From contig NZ_QKUF01000004.1 in the NCBI RefSeq assembly GCF_003253565.1, positions 124,001 to 188,000 of the forward strand: a stretch of 64,000 nt of DNA, given 5' to 3'. The stretch's first letter is position 1; each line of letters begins with the position of its first letter. The position numbers and the translations under genes are program-made. Below the pieces are notes generated by a model that was not told the origin of the DNA, ran no database searches, and saw only the letters and a list, made by a program, of their open reading frames with translations. The stretch comes from Thermosporothrix hazakensis (GTDB lineage Bacteria > Chloroflexota > Ktedonobacteria > Ktedonobacterales > Ktedonobacteraceae). Of the stretch, positions 17,367-26,994 are shown one piece after another.

Positions 17367-18544
17367 AGACAATATGGCTCCTCTTTACACGCTTGCATGG
17401 CTGCCCGAGCACCAGCGTTATGCGCTTTCGCAGCCCGGACAACCTGATACATATGACATACAGGAGCAATGGCGTGCATGGCTGGACGCCTGCTCCTCCT
17501 TTGCATTTGAAGGCAGAAACGGTCATCTCACATTGCGCAAAGAGCCTCGAAAGCGCGGTGAGAGCTACTGGTATGCCTATTGCACTCGAAATCGTCGGAC
17601 GCGTAAGCGCTATGCCGGACGCAGCACAGACCTGACCATCGCAAAGCTCGAAGAGATCGCGCGGCTTCTCACAGCAACTGAACCAGCGCCGCGGACCGCT
17701 CCAACGCTCACGTTGCTTGAAACCAAGCTATCGCTCCCTCGTCTACAAACCTCGCTGCTCTCGCGCTCAAGACTGCTCGACAGGTTCAATCTCGGCCTGG
17801 AGCGCAAACTGACTTTGATTTCCGCACCCGCAGGCTTCGGAAAAACAACCATCGTACGCCAGTGGCTGAACAGCCGCACAGAGCCCGTTGCCTGGCTCTC
17901 ACTTGATGCAGGCGACAACGACCCGGCCCGCTTCTGGCGTTATGTCGTCGCTGCCTGTCGAGCATTGCTGCCAGATCAGGGACAGCAGGTTCTCGCTCTG
18001 TTTGCGACGCCTTCACAACCACCTTTCACCCTGCCACCATTGGAAGCGATCCTTACAACATTTCTCAATGCGCTGGCTCACTGTAATGCAGGCCTGCTGG
18101 TACTGGAAGATTATCACGTCATCACAGATCCTTGCATTCATGAAACGCTGGCATTTTTTCTCAATCATCTGCCGCCAACGTTGCATATTGTGCTCATTGC
18201 CCGTGGAGACCCACCGCTCCCCCTGGTTCGGCTTCGGGCGCGGAACGAGCTGCATGAATTGCATGCCCATGATCTGCGCTTTTCGCCAGAAGAAACTCGC
18301 GCCTTTCTGACACAAGAACTGGCCTTCACGCTCACTCCTGAGACGCTCAACACGCTGAGCACGCGCCTTGAAGGTTGGCCCGCAGGCTTGCGCTTACCAG
18401 AAAGCGGCAGAAGGCCGCTGGCTTCAGCCAAGGGGATGGATGGCGCAGGAAGCCAGCAGCAGCAGGACGTCCCCCTTCGCTTGACAGAAGACAATCGTTG
18501 TGTTAGGATACGTGAAGACAGTGAGGACGAACAAGGAGCAAGGG

Positions 18545-19741
18545 ATGCTGATCTACGAAGACAAGCTCGATGGGTCGAAAGCGCAATTCGCCGCCATCGA
18601 GGAAGCCATCCGCACCACCCAGTTCATTCGCAACACATGCCTGCACCTCTGGATGGATGCACGTGGCGTCTCCAGGAATGATCTGCAGCGCTATTGCGCT
18701 GTGCTCGCCAGACAGTTCCCTTTTGCGCTCTCCCTCAACTCACAGGCCCGGCAAGCTGCCGCTGATCGGGCGTGGGCTGCCATCGCCCGTTTCTACGAGA
18801 ACTGCAACCACAAGAAACCAGGAAAGAAGGGCTATCCTCAGTTCCAGCGCGATTGTCGCAGTGTCGAATACAAGACCACTGGCTGGAAGCTGGAGGCCGA
18901 TGGCATTCATATTCGCTTCACAGATGGCTGCGGCATTGGCCGGCTGCGCCTCATCGGCTCGCGCGATATCATGACCTTTCCCCTCTCACAGATCAAGCGG
19001 GTACGGCTGCTCCGGCGGGCTGATGGGTATTCTTGTCAGTTTGCGGTGGCGGCCACGCGACGCGTTGAGCATTAGCCCTCAGGCAAGCAGGTGGGTATTG
19101 ATCTAGGGCTGCGTGCCTTCTTCACTGACTCCGAAGGCAACACCGTGGCTCCTCCTCAGGATCTCCGCAAAGCGGAACGGCGGCTCAAGCGGCTGCATCG
19201 TCGGCTCTCCAGGACCCAGAAACGCAGTCGCAATCGGCGCAAAGCCCGTCAAGCTCTTAGCAAAGCGTATCTCAAGGTACAGCGGCAGCGCGAGGACTTC
19301 GCCAGAAAGCAGGCGAACGCGCTCATCTCGTCTCACGACCTGATTGCCTACGAAGCCTTGCAGATCCGTCACCTGGTCAAGAACCGTCATCTGGCCAAGA
19401 GTATCGCTGATGCGGCGTGGGGTCGCTTCCTCTCCTGGGTCAGGTATTATGGCACGCTGCATCAGGTTCCGGTGATCGGGGTGGAACCGGCCTATACCAG
19501 TCAGGACTGTTCTCGTTGTGGACAACGGGTGAAAAAGAGCTTGAGTATGCGTACGCATCTGTGTCCCGGCTATGGTTTGCTCCTCGATCGCGATCACAAC
19601 GCCGCCTTGAATATCTTGCACAAAGCGCTACAGGGTACCGTCGGGCAGACGGGAACCGACGAGGAGGTCTCGTCGAACGCTTCTGGACAGCCTGCCGCTA
19701 CGCGTCGTCGCACAGCGACGACGCGCAAGCAGGCTGGATGA
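18545..19741 (+). pseudogene. tnpB: tnpB, interrupted by an in-frame stop
   Basis: The gene starts at ATG 18545 behind AAGGAG. Codons 1-176 encode the TnpB N-terminal region (FIRNTCLHLWMDARGVSR). A TAG at 19073-19075 then stops translation where CAG would give RVEHQPSGKQVGIDLG. The same frame continues through RuvC I (GIDLGLRAFF), the basic bridge helix, RuvC II (LIAYEALQIRHL), the zinc finger and RuvC III (LLLDRDHNAALNI). The zinc finger has lost one cysteine: LCPGYG replaces the expected CPxCG. Two independent lesions argue for true inactivation. Confidence 0.85.
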
Positions 19742-19779
19742 AGGAAGAATCCCCGCCCTTCTGGCCTGGGGAGTGTCAA
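19688..19779 (+). ncRNA. Predicted omega/re-RNA 3' scaffold of element 2 (hairpins to right end)
   Basis: Inside the 3' end of tnpB, CAGCCTGC (19688-19695) pairs with GCAGGCTG (19729-19736). Nested within, CGCGTCGTCGC (19701-19711) pairs with GCGACGACGCG (19715-19725) around a 3-base loop. The right-end CCCC/GGGG hairpin follows, then TCAA. TnpB guide RNAs are made from exactly this region, with the guide being the bases after TCAA (from 19780, inside the MalT-type gene). Transcription is inferred. Confidence 0.5.
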
Positions 19780-21922
19780 TTACAATCATGTTGCAGGGTT
19801 GCGAGACACAGACGGAGGCGGAAACGCGCTTGCATACCTTCGCAGGTGAGCATCGGCCTATACTCGACTATTTTGTCTCTGAGGTCTTGAACGCACAGCC
19901 AGAATCACTGCAAAGCTTCTTGCTCCATACCAGCATGCTGAGCCGCCTGACAGGTTCGCTCTGTATGGCCGTGACTGGAAACCCTGCAAGCGACGCCTTG
20001 CTTGAAACGCTCGAACAGGCCCACCTCTTTCTTGAACCACTTGACGGGCTCTGGTATCGGTATCACGCCCTTTTTGCTGAAGCCATGCAGCATGAAGCGA
20101 AGCGTCATCTGGGTGAAGCAACATTACAGGCCATCTCATCGAAGGCAAGCTACTGGTATGAAGAGCATAGTATGCTCGAAGAGGCAGTAGATGCCGCCCT
20201 GTATGCATGTGACTTCTCCCATGCTGCCACCATTATCGAGCGATTTGTTGACTTCAATGCGCTGACCTATATCCCGACGCTGCACCGCTGGCTTCAGCAA
20301 CTTCCCTTTGAGACGCTCAAGCAACATCCCACCCTCTGCCTGAATTATGCGATCACTCAGTTTTTCACGCATTTCGCTGACTTTATCCATATGACCGGAC
20401 GCTTTCCGCAAACCGAGCGAGCACAGTTTGAAGAACCGCTCCAGTTAGCACAGCAGGTCTGGCAGGCTGAAGGGAATATCCCTCGCCTCGGTGAAGTCTT
20501 TGCATTTCAATCACTCCTTTCCAGCAGCTTTTCTGGAGAGATGCAACAAGCGATTGAATACGCGAAAAAGGCGCTCGACTACCTGGACGAGAAAGAGCTT
20601 GCATGGCGTAGTACCTGCCTGCGTATCATTGGTCTTGCCGCCAGGCGTAGAGGCGACCTCAATGAGGCACGTCGCACCATTACCGAGGCCAGCGCGTTAA
20701 GCGAAACCATCGGTAATCGCCCGATTGCGCGACTCACTATCCTGCTACTTGGTATCGTGTGCGCCGAGCAAGGCGAATTGCAACAGGCTGCCGCGTATTA
20801 TCAGCAGGTCCTTGATGAAGCCCGAGCACAAGCCGACCCAACAGATATAGGCCCCGCGCTTCTCTGCCTGGCCCAACTCGCCTACGAGCGAAACAGGTTG
20901 GACGAGGCAGAACAACAGCTCGCAGAGGCCAACCAGCTACGTTCCCAGTTGCCAGAAGAAACATGCAGGCGGATCCAGCTTCTGATGGCCCTGCTAGAGC
21001 ATGCCCGGGGTCAGAGTGAAAATGCCCTCGAACGGCTCACAAACTTGCTTGCACGCTTACAGCCAGTGCATGCCCAGCCTCTCTATCGCGAGGTCCTTAC
21101 GTATCAGGCGCGGATCCAGCTCGCCCTTAGTGACCTTTCTGCTGCACGAAGAAGCTATGAGAAGCTTCGGATGCTCGAGAGCACATTACCTGATTATGCC
21201 GAACAGGAAGCGCTCTTACTTGCTCGCCTGCAACTTGTGGATGGGAAGGCCCAGGCCGCACTAGACCTGCTTCACACCATATTGCCACAGGCGACGAAAG
21301 CCGGACGTATACGCCGAGCATTCGAGATACAGCTTCTTCTCTCACTCGCGTACGCGGCGCTGAAACAGCCACAGGAGGCACGCCAGCGCCTTTACTCCAC
21401 CTTACACCAGACACGAAGCGAAGGGTATATTCGCCTCTTTCTCGACGAGGGTGATGCACTGCTCGGCCTCTTGCAAAGCCTCTTTGGCAGTCTGCGCGAG
21501 AAGCCACTCCTTACCTACCTGCGGACGATCTTGCAAGCAGCGACGCCTGCACGACAAGCGCTTGCTTCGCCCCCCTCTGCCTTGATCGAACCACTCTCAC
21601 CACAGGAACGGCGCGTGCTTCGCTTGCTTGCAGCAGGCCACTCCAATCCCGAAATTGCACGAGAGCTCGTCGTCTCAGTGAATACCGTCCGCACGCAGGT
21701 TCAGAGCATTTACCGCAAGCTTGGTGTCAGCAATCGGGTAGCAGCCAGCGAGGCTGCTCGCTCTTTCCATCTTCTCCCCTGAAATCCTCCTTTCATCCAC
21801 TCAGACGATGCGGCTTCATCCAGCTACCTCCTATACTGGCGCTGTACATAAACAGTTCCACCCGAGTGCGCACCTCTTCACTCAGGTATGCCACACTTCA
21901 GTAATGAAAGAAGGAGTGAACA

Positions 21923-22645
21923 ATGCAACAGCGTCGAATAGCACTGGTTACAGGCGCCAATCGCGGCATAGGTCGGGCCACCGCTTATCAACTTGCAGTC
22001 CGGCACGATATGCACATCCTTCTGGGCGTTCGCAATATTGCTCAAGGCAACAGTGTAGCCCGAGAGATCACTGCTGCGGGTGGTTCCGCGACAGTGCATC
22101 AGCTAGATATCACCAATCCACAACAGATCAAACAGCTTGCCCATGAGCTCACGGAGCGCTTCGGGCGGCTCGATGTTCTGGTCAACAATGCCGCCATTCT
22201 GCTCGAAACAGACGAGAATGCCACACCCGGCACCGTGCGTATGGAAGCGGTTCGCTTAACCTTTGAGACCAACTTCTTTGGCGCCTGGGCCCTGACACAA
22301 GCTATGCTTCCCCTGATGAGACAACACCACTACGGGCGCGTTGTGAATATGTCCTCAGGGATCGCAGCCTTTCAGGAAAACGATGCTCCTGGAGAGATGG
22401 CGCCCGCTTACCGCATCTCAAAGGCAGCGCTCAATGCTCTTACCGTTTCGCTGGCAGCAGAAATGCGCGGAATGAATATCCTCGTCAACGCCACTTGCCC
22501 GGGCTACGTACGCACGGAGACCCATAATCTGGATGCCGAACGCACCACAGATGAGGGGGCCGATACCCCGGTCTGGCTGGCAACGCTGCCAGAGAATGGC
22601 CCCACAGGCGGCTTCTTTCGCGATAGACAGCGCATTCCCTGGTAA
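21923..22645 (+). CDS. SDR-family oxidoreductase (carbonyl-reductase-like)
   Basis: The 240-aa short-chain dehydrogenase has ALVTGANRGIGRATAYQLA for cofactor binding, VLVNNAAILLE, the catalytic Ser in VNMSSGIAAF, and YRISKAAL as the Tyr-x3-Lys site. The C-terminal PTGGFFRDRQRIPW is the usual lid of the plant-type carbonyl reductase subgroup. An AAGGAGTG ribosome-binding site precedes ATG 21923. It is 45 bp upstream of the DHA2 pump gene and probably co-transcribed with it. Confidence 0.9.
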   Translation: MQQRRIALVTGANRGIGRATAYQLAVRHDMHILLGVRNIAQGNSVAREITAAGGSATVHQLDITNPQQIKQLAHELTERFGRLDVLVNNAAILLETDENATPGTVRMEAVRLTFETNFFGAWALTQAMLPLMRQHHYGRVVNMSSGIAAFQENDAPGEMAPAYRISKAALNALTVSLAAEMRGMNILVNATCPGYVRTETHNLDAERTTDEGADTPVWLATLPENGPTGGFFRDRQRIPW

Positions 22646-23378
22646 CGTTCTGTTGTTTTGCAATATGTAGATAGAAGGATCATCCAGACATGTTTCAATC
22701 CTCATCCAGATGGGTTACCGCCCTTGTGCTTATCTTTGGCGGGTTTATGAGCTTTCTCGATCAAACCATTGTCAATATTGCTGTTCCCGTACTGCAACGC
22801 GCCTTTCAAGCCGATCTGCAAAGCGTGCAATGGGTCATCACCTCTTATATGCTGACGCAGGGAGCGCTCATCCCAACGATGCCTTTTCTTACGGCACGTC
22901 TGGGAAGCAAGCGCTGTTATCTTTTCTCCCTCGCCCTGTTTACAGCAGGGTCAGCACTCTGTGCCTTTGCCTGGACCCTGCACGCACTGATTCTGTTTCG
23001 TGTCCTGCAAGGAGTGGGCGGGGCCCTGTTAATGCCGCTCAGCATGAGCATCCTCTTGAACACCTTTCCGCTTGAGGAGCGAGGGCGAGCTATGACCGCG
23101 TTTAGCGTTCCAGCTCTCGCTGCGCCTGCGCTAGGCCCGATCATTGGCGGTTATCTGGTCACTATTGCGCCGTGGCCGGTCATCTTCCTGATTAATGTGC
23201 CAATAGGCATCCTTGCCGTGATTCTAGCCAGCATCTTTCTGCCCGGAGACGAGATGCAGAGGGCGACGCGCTTCGACACACCCGGCTTCTTGACCGCAAC
23301 ATATGGGGTTGCGGCAGTCCTCTACGCCTGCTCGGAAATCAGCAACACAGGATGGGCATCACGTGAAGTACCCCGTGC

Positions 23379-24575
23379 CTAGAAGGCAGGGGCTTCGACA
23401 GACTCCCCACGCGGGAGAATCTGTAGGGCACTTCCTGCCCCGATATACTTTTTGAGGATATTCCTGGCGGCGTTGGTATCCCGGTCGAGTTCGCATCCAC
23501 ATTCACAGGAATGCCAACGCTCTTCCAGTGTTTTCGGCTTGACCGTTCCACACCCTGAGCAGACCTGACTGGTATATTTGGGGTCCACGAAAGCAACCAC
23601 ACGCCCGGCCCACGCTGCCTTGACTCGTAGCATTTCCGTGAACATGCCCCAACCAGCATCAGTTATACTCTTGTTTAATCCGCCTTTCGCAGCGGCTCCA
23701 TTGGGCAAGTATTGCCCAGCTTCTTCATCCTGTTTCGGTTTTGGTCGCCTGAGGAGATTCTTGGTTTGGAGTTCCTCTAGCACAATGGTTTGATAACGCT
23801 GAACGAGTTGATGTGAAGCTTTATGAGCGAAGTCCCGGCGCTGGTTCCTGACCTTGCGATGGGCTTTGGCTATCGCTTGCACTGCTCGCTTTCTGCGATG
23901 GGAGCCGCGCTTCTTTCTTGAGAGAGCTTCCTGCAATTTCTTCAGCTTCTTCTCAGCTTGGCGGTAATGGCGCGGGGAGTCGATGAAGTCTCCATTGGAG
24001 AGCGCCGCGAAGTGGGTGATCCCCAGGTCGATCCCTACATCCTCATAACTGACCGGCAAAGGCTCAGGCTGTTTCACCTCGCAGGAGAAAATCACATACC
24101 ACTGGCCTGACTCATGCTTAATGGTACAGGTTTTGATTGCTCCTTCAATCGTGCGATGAACCTTGACTTTGAGTGTGCCAATTTTGGAGAGGGTGAGATG
24201 CTTCTCTTCCAAGCTAAAGCCTGACTGCGGGTAGGTAAAGCTGCTATAGCGATTGCGCCCCTGGAACCTGGGATACCCTGGCTTCTCACCATTCTTCACG
24301 CGCTCAAAGAAGCGATCAAAGGCTCGTTGGAGGCGAAGCAGCACATCTTGAAGTACCTGAGAATGAATGTCGTTGTATTCTGGCCTGATCTCTTTGATCT
24401 CAGGCAAATCACGCTTCTGCTCATAGGAGCTGATTGATTTCCCTGCCATGCGGTAAGCGTCCCGGCGTTCGGAAAGGGCTGCATTATACAACTCCCTGCA
24501 TCGGTTCAAGGTCCAGCAGAGTTTTTCTTCCTGCTTTTTCGTTGGATAGAGCCGGAACGTATAGGCTTTTCTCAT
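23379..24575 (-). CDS. tnpB: TnpB RNA-guided nuclease, IS605 family
   Basis: This 398-aa TnpB starts RKAYTFRLYPTKKQEEKL and has all expected parts: RuvC I Asp in VGIDLGITHFAALSNG, basic bridge KKLKKLQEALSRKKRGSH, RuvC II Glu in TIVLEELQTKNL, zinc finger CSGCG ... CECGC and RuvC III Asp in CELDRDTNAARNIL. TnpB cuts DNA matching its guide RNA next to the transposon target motif, helping the element persist after TnpA excision. Its start overlaps the tnpA stop by 4 bp. Confidence 0.92.
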   Translation of the reverse strand: MRKAYTFRLYPTKKQEEKLCWTLNRCRELYNAALSERRDAYRMAGKSISSYEQKRDLPEIKEIRPEYNDIHSQVLQDVLLRLQRAFDRFFERVKNGEKPGYPRFQGRNRYSSFTYPQSGFSLEEKHLTLSKIGTLKVKVHRTIEGAIKTCTIKHESGQWYVIFSCEVKQPEPLPVSYEDVGIDLGITHFAALSNGDFIDSPRHYRQAEKKLKKLQEALSRKKRGSHRRKRAVQAIAKAHRKVRNQRRDFAHKASHQLVQRYQTIVLEELQTKNLLRRPKPKQDEEAGQYLPNGAAAKGGLNKSITDAGWGMFTEMLRVKAAWAGRVVAFVDPKYTSQVCSGCGTVKPKTLEERWHSCECGCELDRDTNAARNILKKYIGAGSALQILPRGESVEAPAF

Positions 24576-24970
24576 CGGTTCTTCTGTCCCTCCACATAGC
24601 GTTTCAGCGTTTCGAGCGTGACGCCTCCGACTGTACAGCAAAAATAGCTATTTGTCCATAATGAGGGTAAACGTCGCTTTAACTGAGGAAATTCTTGGCG
24701 AAGATAGCGGCTACTGGTTCCCTTGAGATATTTTACCAAACGGTGAATGCCAAACTGTGGATCACAGCCAACCAGCAGATGAACATGATCGGGCATGACT
24801 TCTAGCTCGACCAGTTCTTGCCCCCATTTTTCGATGGTTTCTATCAGAATCGTTTTCAAGCGTTCATCTACTCCATTGACCAGCACTTTACGCCGATACT
24901 TGGGACAAAATACGACATGATAGTGACAGTTATACGCGATGTTGTTATTTGTTTTCAGGTTATATTTCAT
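24572..24970 (-). CDS. tnpA: TnpA transposase (Y1 HUH), IS200/IS605 family
   Basis: The 132-aa protein has the classic NCHYHVVFCPKYRRKVL opening, the HUH motif in MPDHVHLLVGCDPQ and the nucleophilic Tyr in LETLKRYVEGQ. The start ATG at 24970 is chosen because the MKYNLKTNNNIAYN lead is typical. A long hairpin lies just upstream in the leader (24984-25026), which in IS200-type elements limits transposase expression. Confidence 0.92.
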   Translation of the reverse strand: MKYNLKTNNNIAYNCHYHVVFCPKYRRKVLVNGVDERLKTILIETIEKWGQELVELEVMPDHVHLLVGCDPQFGIHRLVKYLKGTSSRYLRQEFPQLKRRLPSLWTNSYFCCTVGGVTLETLKRYVEGQKNR

Positions 24971-24983
24971 GACTCTAGTATAC

Positions 24984-25026
24984 CCCACCAACAATAGATA
25001 CACTTGACATATCTATTGTTGGTGGG
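24984..25026 (-). repeat. 17-bp perfect hairpin upstream of tnpA (element 3)
   Basis: CCCACCAACAATAGATA (24984-25000) is fully complementary to TATCTATTGTTGGTGGG (25010-25026) with a 9-base loop. It lies 14 bp before the tnpA start. In IS200 a comparable left-end hairpin blocks transcription entering from outside and represses transposase; that role is inferred here. Confidence 0.75.
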
Positions 25027-25827
25027 AGCGCCTTATATCCCCCTGTCTGAAGGCCAGGGGGCTTACGGCGCAAATGCTAAAGTTCCGGGGTTCCTGTTCA
25101 GCGGCCTTGTTGCTCTGACACTTTTCATCGTCATCGAGCTACTACAAGCGCGTCGTGGAAAACGCCCATTGCTTGATATACGGATCCTGACTGATCGCTC
25201 ACTCTCAGCAGGGCTTGTTGCTTCGACTGTGCTTTTCATCTGCCTGTTCAGCAATTCGCTTTTGTTTCCAATCTATCTGCAAACATTACGCGGTCAGACC
25301 GCGCTTCAGGCCAGTCTCCTGTTGTTGCCGCTGGCACTGGGGACACTGGTCAGCATGACCCTGGCCGGTCGGCTCGTTGATCGTCTCCCGGATGCCCGCG
25401 TGCTGATTGTCCCTGGCATAGTGCTGCAAATCCTTGGTATGGTGTTGCTTATGGGAATCACACTGACAACGCCATACTGGCAGTTCTGCCTGATGGTTGG
25501 GCTTCTTGGGTTAGCAAATGGGCTTGTGATGCAACCATTAAGCGTCGCCTCGATGGTGAGTATTCACAGCCCGGAAGCCGTTGCCACTGGCACGACACTA
25601 AGTACTGTTCTACGCTCTGTTGGTGGCTCGCTTGGAACCGCTGTCCTTGCCACATTAACCATGATGCCGGCAGGGCAGACCCGGCTTGTGCAGCTTGTTG
25701 GTTTACATACCGTGTTCCTGATTACCATCGGTCTGATGGTACTGGCGTTTCTGTTCGTGTTGTTGTTGCGCAAGAAACAGGAAAAACCGACTTCTCAAGC
25801 TGAACCTGCCACAGTATAATGCTCTCA

Positions 25828-25852
25828 GGGAGGCAAATGCATATCGCCTCCC
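25828..25852 (+). terminator. Hairpin after the DHA2 gene, weak terminator
   Basis: GGGAGGC (25828-25834) pairs with GCCTCCC (25846-25852), 8 bp after the stop. No T-run follows, so termination efficiency is doubtful. Confidence 0.45.
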
Positions 25853-26427
25853 CTCAGGTTCCACCGCTGTTGGAGTCGCTCGACAGCATCATAAAATTGA
25901 GCTCACAGCGACATGGGTCCTGTCCATGCAAAAGAAACTTACAAGCAGAGAAGTTTCGCGGCTGCAAAGCTCAGCCTCATTATGTGGAACACGATCCGCT
26001 ATCCCATCGTCTGAATGCCCACTTCTGGTCTATGGAAGGCCTGCCTATTTGATACACCTGGTAGTATCTTCGCCCCTTTCTACCACAACGTTTTTTCTCT
26101 CTATTCCATATCAAACAGCATTTTTATCCTGTTTCACCTCACAGCACTTCTTTTCCGATAGCAGTAGCCATATCACCGCCTCAACTGAAGCCCCCACAAA
26201 GAATATTCGCTTTCTGGAAAGCCGCTCTGTTCGTCTATTATATGGCACGCCGATGGCTATTGTATATTAAATTCGCGTTAAGATTGGAACATTACAGAAA
26301 ACTGCTTCTTTTTCACCCTCCCCGCAGAGCGTACAACCTCCTGCTTGAGCATTCCAGCCTGTTCGATTATACTAACAGAGCGGTTCACCATATCCTTTTT
26401 TCGAGATAAGAAAGGGTAATCAAGAAC
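25853..26427. other. Intergenic, no gene recognised
   Basis: Short open frames here lack family similarity and ribosome-binding sites. The right end should contain the promoter of the YrdB-like gene at 26428. Confidence 0.45.
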
Positions 26428-26769
26428 ATGATCTCTATATTGAAACAGATCAACCTTATGCTTGCGTTTCTCCTGGAGTTAGCTTTACTCGTGGCAGTCG
26501 GGTACTGGGGCTTTACAATGGCTCAAACAACACTGCTCAAGCTCGTGGCAGGTGTTGGCTTAGCGCTACTTATGGCAATTATCTGGGGGTGCTTTGAGGC
26601 TCCAAAAGCGCCCAGGCTGCTTCCCGAACCCTGGCGTTTCATCTCAAAGCTGGTGCTCTTCGCCCTGGGAGCAGGAGCCCTTTTCATGGCGGGACAGCGG
26701 GGTCTCGGGCTGCTTTTCGCCTTGCTCGCGCTTATCAATCTGACGTTGCTCGTTGTCTGGCAGCAATAA
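26428..26769 (+). CDS. YrdB-family (DUF2568) small membrane protein
   Basis: The 113-aa protein is almost wholly hydrophobic with about four membrane segments. It contains the family pattern LAFLLELALLVAVGYWGF, then WGCFEAPKAPRLLPEP before the third span. YrdB/DUF2568 proteins have no assigned function. The gene stands alone upstream of an MFS exporter in the same orientation, with a 225-bp gap. Confidence 0.8.
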   Translation: MISILKQINLMLAFLLELALLVAVGYWGFTMAQTTLLKLVAGVGLALLMAIIWGCFEAPKAPRLLPEPWRFISKLVLFALGAGALFMAGQRGLGLLFALLALINLTLLVVWQQ

Positions 26770-26994
26770 GGAGTATTCAGGGGAAATCAAGAAGCTTTTC
26801 TCTCCGATTTCGAGAAATAGTAGAAAAAGAAATGCAGTTCCCGATGCAACTGCCCTACCTTCCCAGTTTAGTATAGCATTCATGTCAAGCATCTGACATC
26901 GTTCTTTTGGCAGATGTTTTTTTTGTCGCATCCCGATATACTGGCGTCCTCACTACCTCTTGCTCGCGTTTCAATAGAGAGAAAGGATACACTC

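Larger units (their letters stand above)
18398..19779 (+). mobile_element. IS608-like IS200/IS605 element 2 (tnpB only)
   Basis: The element sits 3' of TTAC (18394-18397) and ends in TCAA (19776-19779), the left and right cleavage tetranucleotides known for IS608. Its left end has AAAG next to the hairpin AGCGG/CCGCT. Its right end has GAAT followed by a CCCC/GGGG hairpin. AAAG and GAAT are the IS608 guide sequences. It encodes only tnpB, so it needed TnpA in trans. The 1,382-bp length is exact because excision restores the host frame. Confidence 0.88.
17374..21782 (+). pseudogene. MalT/LuxR-family ATP-dependent regulator, split by an IS608-like element
   Basis: The left part (17374-18397) encodes the STAND ATPase half: Walker A SAPAGFGKTTIVRQW, VAWLSLDAGDNDPARFW and LVLEDYHVITD, ending GWPAGLRL. 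The right part (19780-21782) resumes with LTIMLQGCETQTEAE, TPR-like repeats over about 500 residues and a C-terminal LuxR helix-turn-helix (LSPQERRVLRLLAAGHSNPEIA, split here as LSPQERRVLRLL and AAGHSNPEIARELV). Removing 18398-19779 rejoins the reading frame exactly, giving a regulator of about 1,009 aa. An unusual N-terminal segment of about 100 residues precedes the ATPase. These proteins activate nearby genes on binding a ligand; the downstream SDR and efflux pump are likely targets. Confidence 0.85.
23363..25066 (-). mobile_element. IS200/IS605-family element 3 (tnpA-tnpB, apparently intact)
   Basis: Read leftward, the element carries tnpA then tnpB overlapping by ATGA. Its right end (plus position 23363) reads GAAG, hairpin CCCCTGCCT/AGGCACGGGG, then TACTTCAC, matching the style of element 1. 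The other end, near the CCCCCT/AGGGGG hairpin at about 25040-25061, can only be placed within about 25062-25070 by the need to restore the host frame. Both proteins look complete, so it may be the active copy that could mobilise the others. Confidence 0.78.
22690..25819 (+). pseudogene. DHA2-family (14-TM) MFS drug exporter, split by IS605-type element
   Basis: The N-terminal part (22690-23362) has the DHA2 opening FGGFMSFLDQTIVNIAVPVL, motif A region FLTARLGSKRCYLFSLALF and motif C LAAPALGPIIGGYL. It is broken after NTGWAS. The C-terminal part resumes after the element as NAKVPGFLFSGLVALTLF and continues through LDIRILTDRSLSAGLVAST and seven or so membrane spans to TAA 25817-25819. The joined protein would be about 475 aa, normal for a 14-span proton-driven exporter. 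The insertion makes it inactive unless the element excises. Confidence 0.82.
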
